From the NCBI RefSeq assembly GCF_014189855.1, contig NZ_BJFN01000004.1, positions 1 through 64,000 on the forward strand: a DNA stretch of 64,000 nt. The letters are read 5' to 3'. The notes under the pieces were generated by a model, which was not told the origin of the DNA, did no database searches, and worked only from the letters and a program-made list of their open reading frames with translations. Shown here piece after piece: positions 57,307-64,000 of the stretch; positions within the stretch are counted from its first letter, which is position 1, and every line of letters starts with the position of its first letter. Origin of the DNA: Buttiauxella sp. A111 (GTDB taxonomy: Bacteria > Pseudomonadota > Gammaproteobacteria > Enterobacterales > Enterobacteriaceae). The position numbers and the translations under genes are program-made.

Positions 57307-58368
57307 TTATTTGAAGCTGATACGGACCACATCATCCGGGCTGGCCGGTTCTTTTTCGCGGCTACCCTCTTGCTTCACGCTAACAAACAGCTGCTGCCCG
57401 TCTGGCGAAAGTGCCAGGCTATTTGGCCACGCTGGCGTGTCGATCGTTTCCAATACTTTGTAGCTTTTCGCGTCAATCACGCTGACTTTACCGGCTTTAC
57501 GATGGGTAACGTATATTTCGTTGCGCACCGGGTTAAACAGCACATCCAGCCCCAGCGGCACCTCAACTTTATTCAGCACTTTGCTGGTTTTGGTATCAAC
57601 AACCAACAATTGCGGAGATTTCGAATCACTGATAAACGCGCGGTTGTTTGCACGATCCAACGCAATATTGAGATAGAAATGCTCGCCTTCAGTCTCAAGC
57701 TTCGTACGGGAAATAACCTTGTTGGTTTTGCTGTCGATGACGATAAATTCGTTATCGGCATTGGTCATGTAAATGCGCGCAGACTTCTCATCAATCGCCA
57801 GACCCGTCGCCATTTTTCCGAGATCTTTAATGGTGTCACGCAACTCAAGCGTGGTGCCGTCAATGACCCACAACACGCTGGACTCCCCCAAACCGCCCAT
57901 ATACAGGGTATTGGTGGCTTCGTTAACCACTAACTGGCGCGGCATCAGCGGGCGCACGGTTTCGGTACGTTTGGTGTCATCAACCACCAACGACTTAATC
58001 ACATCACCCGTTTTGCTGTTGATGGCGGTCACTGCGCTGTTGGTGGTGTTGCCGAGGAACAGCGTGCCGGTGGTTTTGTTGAACGCCACACCGAACGGTT
58101 TCAGGTTGTTATGAATCGCCTGAGTCACTTCGAGCGTTGCCGGGTCAAGACGATAAACCACCCCGCCTTTATCCAGTTTGCGGCTTTGTGACGTAGCAAC
58201 ATACAGAGCAGATTGATCCGCACTATACGCCATTTCATACGCGCCTTTGCCGACAGGTTTTCTTTCTACCGTAAAGGAGGTATCAGCAAACAGTGAACTG
58301 GAAAATAGCAGGCTGGAGAGCATCAGGGCAGGCAACGCACGTAGGCGGGTTTGCGGTATAGCAGACAT
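57307..58368 (-). CDS. yncE: YncE, periplasmic seven-bladed beta-propeller protein
   Basis: From ATG 58368, with AAGGA 6 nt upstream, the product is 353 residues, the length of E. coli YncE; a longer frame to 58419 is unsupported. Signal peptide about 1-28 (SLFA), then VGKGAYEMAYS and repeated blades (ATSQSRKLDKGGVVYRLDP, PNSLALSPDGQQLFVSVKQ). YncE binds single-stranded DNA in vitro and is repressed by iron through Fur in E. coli. A Fur-like array is present upstream. The partner TonB receptor gene yncD is not next to it here. Confidence 0.93.
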   Translation of the reverse strand: MSAIPQTRLRALPALMLSSLLFSSSLFADTSFTVERKPVGKGAYEMAYSADQSALYVATSQSRKLDKGGVVYRLDPATLEVTQAIHNNLKPFGVAFNKTTGTLFLGNTTNSAVTAINSKTGDVIKSLVVDDTKRTETVRPLMPRQLVVNEATNTLYMGGLGESSVLWVIDGTTLELRDTIKDLGKMATGLAIDEKSARIYMTNADNEFIVIDSKTNKVISRTKLETEGEHFYLNIALDRANNRAFISDSKSPQLLVVDTKTSKVLNKVEVPLGLDVLFNPVRNEIYVTHRKAGKVSVIDAKSYKVLETIDTPAWPNSLALSPDGQQLFVSVKQEGSREKEPASPDDVVRISFK

Positions 58369-58451
58369 AAGTATCCTTAATATCCTTATCAATAGCAGGT
58401 GAAATTCTTTAGCTAACAAAACGTTAGCTAAAGAAATGAATCTTCGCTATT

Positions 58452-58494
58452 GATAATAATTATCATTAATGAATGATAAAGTAAATCATTACCA
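58452..58494 (-). promoter_or_regulatory. Fur-box-like array upstream of yncE
   Basis: GATAATAATTATCATTAAT (58452-58470) matches 15 of 19 positions of the Fur consensus. It is followed by overlapping hexamer-like ATCATT/AATGAT elements up to about 58494. It lies 84-126 bp upstream of the yncE start. Confidence 0.65.
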
Positions 58495-58521
58495 TCGAAT
58501 AATGGATATTAATGAATACCG

Positions 58522-59322
58522 TTACAGACCTCGTTCGCGCATCAATTGTGCAAGCGCTGCGTCCTTAGCCAGAAATTCCCAGGCGTTTATCACCGCGGCG
58601 GGGATATCAACATGACTAATAAAATCACGCCCTTGCGGCCCGTAGCCCTGTGCGTCATCCCTGATGCGAGGGATTTCCCCGAGTGCCAACGAGACATAAC
58701 GCGCTACCGGCCATAAGCCCTTTTCATCCAGGCTAAAGGTGGTCTGGGTATCGTGACTGACCAGAACCGGAACAATGCCGGGCCAACTGCGCCAACGCGG
58801 TTTATGCGCTTCACTTTGCCAGACGCGATCAAATGTCGCGACGGTACGACGTTGCATGGTGGGGTCTTGAATAATAATCGCGCTCGCCGGGGTTATTTGC
58901 AGCGTTTGCATCAGGTCAAACGTAAAGCGGGCGTTCTCGCCGCAGTTGCTGGACTTCTCTTCCGTCAGCACTTTTTCAGCGGGGATCTTCCAGAACTGGG
59001 TGGCGATATCGCTGATAATAGCCGCTTCTGCACGCCCCGTGGTGGGAATGATGTTATAGCGTGGATGTTTAGCGATAGCGCCGTATAAAAAGGTGGTGGA
59101 ATGCCCGATACCACCGGTTATCAGCAGCGGCAACTCACTGTTAGCCGCCAACTGGCAAGCCGCATCAATGGTAGGGATAACGGCATTCCCGGCGAGAATA
59201 ATCAGTTCTCCATCAGACACTGCGGGCGGTGCATCAAACTCATTGTGAGAAAGCCACTCGCCCAACGTATTTATGGCATCGAGGGTCGTGGCCTGCAAAG
59301 CTGGAAATGTTGTCGTCAACAT
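58522..59322 (-). CDS. ydcF: YdcF, DUF218 (SanA-like fold) protein
   Basis: The 266-residue protein, same length as E. coli YdcF, has DELIILAGNAVIPTIDAA-type first strand, LLITGGIGHSTTFLY, NCGENARF and VQDPTMQRRT motifs. E. coli YdcF has a Rossmann-like fold and binds S-adenosylmethionine; the reaction is unknown. In E. coli it sits beside hrpA; here it lies between yncE and a MerR-type gene, showing rearrangement. AAGGAGGGG precedes ATG. Confidence 0.93.
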   Translation of the reverse strand: MLTTTFPALQATTLDAINTLGEWLSHNEFDAPPAVSDGELIILAGNAVIPTIDAACQLAANSELPLLITGGIGHSTTFLYGAIAKHPRYNIIPTTGRAEAAIISDIATQFWKIPAEKVLTEEKSSNCGENARFTFDLMQTLQITPASAIIIQDPTMQRRTVATFDRVWQSEAHKPRWRSWPGIVPVLVSHDTQTTFSLDEKGLWPVARYVSLALGEIPRIRDDAQGYGPQGRDFISHVDIPAAVINAWEFLAKDAALAQLMRERGL

Positions 59323-59411
59323 AACCCCTCCTTGTTAAAAACCAGCCCGCATCATACCGCAGGCGGCCTGGTTACTGTATAGGGGAGCTCTGAGTCAGGC
59401 TTCTTTCAAGA

Positions 59412-59813
59412 CTATTTAGCCAGGATTCTCTGCCCCCGAGAAACCACCTTTTTGAACTCTTCGCACTGGGTATGATCTTGCGCGGTACATTTAGCGGCAT
59501 GTTTCAGACCCTGACTGAGTATCCGCAGTTTGCGAATGGTTCTATCGATTTCTTGCGCCCGGTTATGCAGTTTTTCCCGGTCAATACTCACCTTATCCGG
59601 TGTTCCGAACATCCCCGCCATTTCATCAAGGGTGAAACCCGCTGTTTGACCCAAGGTAATTAACTGCAATTTATTCAGCACATTTTCAGAATATTGCCTT
59701 CTCAGCCCGTTACGACCCACGGACCTAATAAGCCCTTTCTTTTCATAAAAACGAAGCTTCGACGGCGCGACTCCAGAGAGTTTTGCGACCTGCCCAATGT
59801 CCAATTCTTTCAT
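59412..59813 (-). CDS. MerR family regulator with CueR-like Cys-X7-Cys motif
   Basis: ATG 59813 (MKELDIGQVAKLSGVAP) gives 133 residues; the frame runs further upstream but family starts are here. The MerR winged helix occupies 1-70 (SKLRFYEKKGLI, LRRQYSENVLNKL), followed by a dimerisation helix (about 75-108). C109 and C117 in CTAQDHTQC are spaced exactly like the metal-binding cysteines of CueR (112 and 120). A metal, thiol or electrophile sensor is therefore plausible. Divergent from a DUF2938 gene with a promoter of MerR type in between. Confidence 0.85.
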   Translation of the reverse strand: MKELDIGQVAKLSGVAPSKLRFYEKKGLIRSVGRNGLRRQYSENVLNKLQLITLGQTAGFTLDEMAGMFGTPDKVSIDREKLHNRAQEIDRTIRKLRILSQGLKHAAKCTAQDHTQCEEFKKVVSRGQRILAK

Positions 59814-59815
59814 CG

Positions 59816-59846
59816 TTGACTTAAACCTCACTTTAAGTTGCACAAT
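59816..59846 (+). promoter_or_regulatory. MerR-type promoter/operator with 19-bp spacer
   Basis: TTGACT (59816-59821) and CACAAT (59841-59846) are separated by 19 bp, the abnormal spacing that MerR proteins correct by DNA distortion. A dyad ACTTAAA (59819-59825) / TTTAAGT (59832-59838) fills the spacer. It points to the DUF2938 gene and lies 3 bp from the regulator's own start. Confidence 0.7.
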
Positions 59847-59886
59847 GACAGAAAGCTTAACACCATGAGATAAGAGAGATATAGCA

Positions 59887-60381
59887 ATGGATACTGAACT
59901 GTTTTTTCGCATTGTTGTAACGGGTCTGGGTGCAACACTCATTATGGATATCTGGTCGATGGTTCAGAAGCATGTACTGTCTATTCCTAGTCTTGATTAT
60001 GCCCTTGTTGGTCGATGGGTTTTATGGATGCCAAGGGGGATGTTTCATCACGACACCATTGTCACGACAACACCTATGCGCGGTGAAAAAGCCGCAGGTT
60101 GGGTAGCCCATTATGTTACCGGGGTTTTATTTTCCTTCATCCCGCTTGTGCTAAATGGTGCGACCTGGTTTTGGCAACCTTCTCTCGTGGCAGCTTTATT
60201 GGCTGGGATGTTGAGCCTGTTTGCTCCGTTTTTAATCATGCAACCCTTGCTCGGTTTTGGCGTCGCAGCAGCTAACCCCCCTCGCCCAGGACGCGCGCGT
60301 TTTCTGAGTGCTCTGACGCATTTGGCCTATGGTTTTGGACTTTATATTACTGCGAAGGTAATCGTGGTTTTTGCTGCATAA
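59887..60381 (+). CDS. DUF2938 family membrane protein
   Basis: The 164-residue protein has about four hydrophobic segments (FFRIVVTGLGATLIMDIW, VTGVLFSFIPLVLNGATWF, LVAALLAGMLSLFAPFLIM, LAYGFGLYITAKVIVVF) and the conserved GRWVLWMPRGMFHHDTI and EKAAGWVAHY of DUF2938. Function unknown. AAGAGAG lies about 8-10 nt before ATG. The divergent MerR regulator probably induces it. Confidence 0.85.
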   Translation: MDTELFFRIVVTGLGATLIMDIWSMVQKHVLSIPSLDYALVGRWVLWMPRGMFHHDTIVTTTPMRGEKAAGWVAHYVTGVLFSFIPLVLNGATWFWQPSLVAALLAGMLSLFAPFLIMQPLLGFGVAAANPPRPGRARFLSALTHLAYGFGLYITAKVIVVFAA

Positions 60382-60437
60382 ATAGAAGCCGAGCTGCGGC
60401 CTTGATTATTTAATGATTGGAATAGGTGTAAACATAA

Positions 60438-60475
60438 ATGAGGCAGTTCTTTGCATCTCAGAAGAACTGCCTCAT
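60438..60475. terminator. Hairpin between DUF2938 and alpha-glucosidase genes
   Basis: Perfect 14-bp arms ATGAGGCAGTTCTT and AAGAACTGCCTCAT with a 10-nt loop lie between convergent genes. There is no T-run on the plus side, but TTTATGTTTAC follows on the minus side. Confidence 0.65.
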
Positions 60476-60523
60476 GCCTGACTAGCGCAAATTAAATCAT
60501 TCTGGCTCATCACCGCTAAACAA

Positions 60524-62173
60524 CTAAGTAAACTGATAAACCCGCGCCTCCCATGGGTGCAACCGATAAAGCTCATCCACCTTAGGGTAATTCCCCAGCA
60601 CACATTCTGCCCACTCGAGCGGTAATTCTTCGCTCTGCCAACGGGCAGATTTCGACGACATATTGCAAAGCACCACAAACTCAGAACCTTCAAGCACGCG
60701 GCGATAAGCATAAATTTGCGCGTGATCTTTCAGCTCCAGTACATAGCGCCCGTAAATCAGCGTGCGTTCTTTCTTACGCAACTGGATTAGCGCGCGATAG
60801 AAATTCAGCACCGAATCCGGGTCTTGCTGTTGGCTTGCAACGTTGATCATCTCAAAGTTGGCATTGACCTTAAACCACGGTTTTCCGTCGCTGAAACCGG
60901 CGTTTGGCCAGGAGTTCCACTGCATCGGCGTGCGCGAGTTATCACGCCCGGTATTGGTCAGAAACGCGATGATTTCGGCTTCATCTTTGCCCTGCGCCGC
61001 CATCTCGCGCCAGGTGTTTTTCGCTGACACATCATCAAAATCATCCACTCCGTCGAAGCGGGTATTGGTCATGCCGATTTCCTGCCCCTGGTAGATAAAC
61101 GGCGTGCCCTGCATCAGGAAAAACAGCGCAGCAATGCAGGTGGCGCTTTCTCGCCAGTGGTGTTCGGTGTCGCCCCAGCGTGAAGTAATGCGCGTAAGAT
61201 CGTGGTTTTCTACATACAACGCATTCCAGCCTTTGCCTTCCAGCGCATCCTGCCAGGCGGTGAAAATTTTCTTCAGCACTGCGGGTTCAGGGCGCAAACC
61301 GGCTTCTGGTTCCCATAAACGAACGTGCTCAAACTGGAACACCATATTGAGTCGCCCGCGATGCTCACCCACCCACTCTTCAGCATGCTCGGAATCCAGG
61401 CCGTTCACTTCGCCAACCGTCACGATGTCATAATGTTGAAACACCTTCTGGCTCATGTCGTCCACATAGTCCAGCAGACCGTCATAATTAAGATGGCTTT
61501 TCATCGACGGTGCATAACGGTGTTTGTCAGGATTCGGCACATCGGCAAGCGTGGGTTCTTTTTTCATATGGCAGATGGCGTCGATACGGAAACCGTCAAT
61601 ACCTTTGTCCAGCCACCAGCGCATCATGTCGTACACCGCACGGCGCACATCGTGGTTTTCCCAGTTCAGGTCGGGCTGGCGGCGGGTAAACAAATGCAGA
61701 AAATACTGTTCGGTTTGTGGGTCAAATTCCCAGGTAGATCCTTTAAAGATCCCTTCCCAGTTATTGGGTTCTGCGCCATTTTTACCGTCGCGCCAGGTGT
61801 ACCAGTCGCGTTTCGGGTTATCACGTGATGAACGGGACTCCAGAAACCACGGATGTTCATCGGATGTGTGGTTGACCACAAGGTCGATAATCAGCCGCAT
61901 TCCGCGTGCGTGAACCTGTTGCAAAAGGCGGTCAAAATCTTCCATGGTGCCAAACTCAGCCATGATCTGCTGATAATCGCTAATGTCATAACCGTTATCG
62001 TCATTGGGCGATTTGTACATCGGGCAGATCCAAATCAGATCGATGCCGAGATCGTTGAGGTAATCGAGTTTTTCGGTGATACCGTTCAGGTCGCCGATTC
62101 CATCACCGTTGCTGTCATGAAAGCTGCGCGGATAAATCTGGTAAGCGACCGCCTCTTTCCACCAATTCGCCAT
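60524..62173 (-). CDS. GH13 alpha-glucosidase, probably alpha-1,4-preferring
   Basis: The 549-residue GH13 enzyme has the four family regions: DLVVNHTS (98-104), GFRIDAICH with nucleophile D198, VTVGEVN with acid E255, and ENHDLTR with D325. Length and wording match cytoplasmic oligo-1,6-glucosidase/alpha-glucosidase/trehalose-6-P hydrolase relatives; there is no signal peptide. The residue after the nucleophile is Ala199; in this family Val there goes with alpha-1,6 and Ala/Thr with alpha-1,4 preference. GAGGTAACC precedes ATG, overlapping the stop of the upstream gene 62176-63816. Confidence 0.88.
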   Translation of the reverse strand: MANWWKEAVAYQIYPRSFHDSNGDGIGDLNGITEKLDYLNDLGIDLIWICPMYKSPNDDNGYDISDYQQIMAEFGTMEDFDRLLQQVHARGMRLIIDLVVNHTSDEHPWFLESRSSRDNPKRDWYTWRDGKNGAEPNNWEGIFKGSTWEFDPQTEQYFLHLFTRRQPDLNWENHDVRRAVYDMMRWWLDKGIDGFRIDAICHMKKEPTLADVPNPDKHRYAPSMKSHLNYDGLLDYVDDMSQKVFQHYDIVTVGEVNGLDSEHAEEWVGEHRGRLNMVFQFEHVRLWEPEAGLRPEPAVLKKIFTAWQDALEGKGWNALYVENHDLTRITSRWGDTEHHWRESATCIAALFFLMQGTPFIYQGQEIGMTNTRFDGVDDFDDVSAKNTWREMAAQGKDEAEIIAFLTNTGRDNSRTPMQWNSWPNAGFSDGKPWFKVNANFEMINVASQQQDPDSVLNFYRALIQLRKKERTLIYGRYVLELKDHAQIYAYRRVLEGSEFVVLCNMSSKSARWQSEELPLEWAECVLGNYPKVDELYRLHPWEARVYQFT

Positions 62174-62175
62174 GG

Positions 62176-63816
62176 TTACCTCCTCATCAATAATGCGAAA
62201 GATTCATAAGGTTGCAGTTCAATACTGACGGCCAGCCGATCACGGGGCGCGTAGTTGCTAATCAAGCATTCGCCATGCCAGTCCTGCATAGATTCCGGTA
62301 TGTCGAGCGTGAGGTGCTCACAGGAGAAGTTGTTTATCACCAGCAGACGCTCGTCGTTTAGGGTACGTAGCCAGGCAAAAACCTGCGGGTGTTCAGGCAT
62401 AACCGCCTGAAAATCGCCGTAAACCAACACAGGATAATTTTTGCGAAGCGCGATCAATTTTTGGTAATGCCACAGGATAGAATCCGGCTGTTCAAGTGCT
62501 GTCGCGACATTGATTTCACGGTAGTTGGGGTTCACGGCAATCCACGGTGTACCGGTGGTAAAACTTGCGTTCGGGCCGTTGTCCCACTGCATCGGCGTGC
62601 GGGCGTTATCGCGCCCGTTGGCATGGATGCCGAGCATCATCTCCTCGTGGCTGACACCTTCCGCCAGCCGCTCTTTATAAAGATTCAGGCTTTCGATATC
62701 GCGATAGTCGCTGATGGCTTCGAAACGCACGTTCGTCATGCCGATCTCTTCACCCTGATAGATATACGGCGTACCTTTCAGGCAGTGCAACGCAGTGGCG
62801 AGCATTTTAGCGGAGGACTCACGAAACGCCCCTTCGTCACCAAATTTCGACACTGCGCGGGGTAAATCGTGGTTGCTCCAGAACAGCGAGTTCCAGCCGT
62901 GATGCGCCAGCGCAGTCTGCCATTTTTCGATAACCGCTTTGAAGCTCGCCAGTTCAAACGGCTTACTGCGCCACTTCCCGGCGTGTTCATCCCAGAATTG
63001 TTTGATGTGATCAAACTGGAAAACCATCGACAGCTCTTCTCGTTCCTCGCCGCTGTAAAGCAAGGCGTCTTCCGGTGTCGCACTCCAGGTTTCGCCAACG
63101 GTAACGTAGTCGCCGTTGCCAAAGGTGGCGCGGTTCATCTGGCGGATCAGGGCGTGGAGATTTTTCCCGTTCGCCATAATCTGCTGATCTACCTCTTTGC
63201 CGATCAGGTCGATAACGTCCATGCGGAAGCCACCGATACCTTTCGCCAGCCAGCGATTCATCATGGCGTGGACTTCTTCATGAACACGCGGATTTTCCCA
63301 GTTGAGATCGGGCTGACGTACTGAAAACTGGTGCAAATAATATTCGCCACTGGCTTCGTTAAACGCCCAGCCGCTGCCGCCAAAATAGGAGCGGAAATCG
63401 TTCGGCGGGCCGCCGTCTGCCGCAGGTTTGCGCCAGATATAGAAATCGCGGTACGGGTTGTCTTTGGATTTCAGCGCTTCGATAAACCAGGGATGTTCAT
63501 CAGAAGTATGATTGACGACTAAATCCATCAGAATGTGAATATCGCGTTTTTTCGCCTGTTGGATGAGAGATTCCATCTCTGCCATCGTGCCAAATTCGGC
63601 AGCAATATCTTCGTAGTCAGAGATGTCGTAACCGTTGTCGTCCATCGGCGAGCGATAAACAGGCGAGAGCCAAATCAGATTGATGCCGAGTTGTTGCAGG
63701 TAATCGAGCTTGCTAATGATGCCGTTGATATCACCGATACCATCGCCGTTGCTGTCCATAAAACTACGCGGGTAGATTTGATACACCACCGCGTTGTGCC
63801 ACCATTTTTTTTCCAT
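62176..63816 (-). CDS. GH13 alpha-glucosidase, probably oligo-1,6-glucosidase
   Basis: The 546-residue GH13 enzyme has DLVVNHTS (98-105), GFRMDVID with nucleophile D200 and Val201, VTVGETW with acid E242, and SNHDLPR with D317. Val after the nucleophile is the hallmark of isomaltose/alpha-1,6 specificity. AAGGAGATCTCC precedes ATG. Only 2 nt separate its stop from the start of the second GH13 gene, so the two are translationally coupled. No transporter or regulator is visible on this side, but the window ends soon after. Substrate choice remains inference. Confidence 0.88.
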   Translation of the reverse strand: MEKKWWHNAVVYQIYPRSFMDSNGDGIGDINGIISKLDYLQQLGINLIWLSPVYRSPMDDNGYDISDYEDIAAEFGTMAEMESLIQQAKKRDIHILMDLVVNHTSDEHPWFIEALKSKDNPYRDFYIWRKPAADGGPPNDFRSYFGGSGWAFNEASGEYYLHQFSVRQPDLNWENPRVHEEVHAMMNRWLAKGIGGFRMDVIDLIGKEVDQQIMANGKNLHALIRQMNRATFGNGDYVTVGETWSATPEDALLYSGEEREELSMVFQFDHIKQFWDEHAGKWRSKPFELASFKAVIEKWQTALAHHGWNSLFWSNHDLPRAVSKFGDEGAFRESSAKMLATALHCLKGTPYIYQGEEIGMTNVRFEAISDYRDIESLNLYKERLAEGVSHEEMMLGIHANGRDNARTPMQWDNGPNASFTTGTPWIAVNPNYREINVATALEQPDSILWHYQKLIALRKNYPVLVYGDFQAVMPEHPQVFAWLRTLNDERLLVINNFSCEHLTLDIPESMQDWHGECLISNYAPRDRLAVSIELQPYESFALLMRR

Positions 63817-63838
63817 GGAGATCTCCTTAGGGATTGGC

Positions 63839-64000
63839 CCTCACCCCAGCCCTCTCCCACAGGGAGAGGGGGGAAAAGAATGTTCCTCACTCAGACCCTC
63901 TATGAGGACAGAATGTCCCCTCTCCCACAGAGAAAGGGGGAAAAGAACGTTCCTCACTCAGGCCCTCTATGAGGACAGAATGTCCCCTCTCCCACAGAGA
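63839..64000. repeat. REP-like tandem repeat, 67-bp period, running past the window end
   Basis: The stretch starts CCCTCACCCCAGCCCTCTCC with a facing GGGAGAGGGG. From 63871 a unit of 67 bp beginning GGGAAAAGAA repeats at 63938 with few changes (AATG to AACG, AGACCC to AGGCCC). The last copy is cut by the window edge. It belongs to the same general class as 52481-52643. Confidence 0.8.

Overview
The window looks like chromosomal DNA of a member of the Enterobacteriaceae. Many proteins match Escherichia coli products at nearly the same length: HrpA, AzoR, LdhA, HslJ, YdbJ, NifJ/YdbK, YdbH-YnbE-YdbL, YncE, YdcF, Trg and a YdeP-type oxidoreductase. Most of these map to one region of the E. coli chromosome near the terminus. 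It is not E. coli: the order is rearranged and it carries srfABC, dat-ddc, a second Gcd-like quinoprotein and two autotransporters. ERIC elements support the family assignment. A genus such as Buttiauxella, Kluyvera or a relative is my guess only. I saw no rRNA, tRNA, prophage, transposase or CRISPR array.

Left part (1-8.6 kb): the 5' part of a very large minus-strand autotransporter with an extended (ESPR-type) signal peptide, an AT-rich divergent spacer, an IprA-like and a LuxR-type regulator, an ERIC element and an orphan DppA-like binding protein. From 8.9 to 15.4 kb lies the compact srfA-srfB-srfC operon, a poorly understood three-protein system (bitopic membrane protein, actin/Hsp70-like ATPase, P-loop-like partner). 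It is followed by a small monooxygenase gene broken by a 5-bp tandem duplication.

15.8-30.5 kb is a metabolic and sensory stretch: an aromatic-type aldehyde dehydrogenase, an ABC-F ATPase preceded by a possible leader peptide, a Trg-type chemoreceptor, a YdeP-type molybdopterin oxidoreductase, an unknown 88-residue protein with a hairpin over its ribosome binding site, a membrane PQQ dehydrogenase, a second DppA-like protein, a peptidase T homologue and an O-methyltransferase. 30.5-36.5 kb holds a second, glycine-rich autotransporter, a short-chain dehydrogenase, a KdgM-family porin and a second ERIC.

36.5-58.4 kb is mostly conserved core: hrpA, azoR, a divergent EamA exporter / MocR regulator pair with a 30-bp palindrome between them, dat-ddc (1,3-diaminopropane synthesis), ydbH-ynbE-ydbL (inner-to-outer-membrane lipid transport), ldhA, hslJ, ydbJ, nifJ and yncE with a Fur-like upstream array. 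The right end has ydcF, a divergent MerR regulator / DUF2938 pair with a MerR-type 19-bp spacer promoter, and two tightly coupled GH13 alpha-glucosidases. It stops in a REP-like tandem repeat.

The strongest candidates for a less-described system are the SrfABC operon, the possible leader-peptide control of the ABC-F gene, and the MerR (Cys-X7-Cys)/DUF2938 pair.
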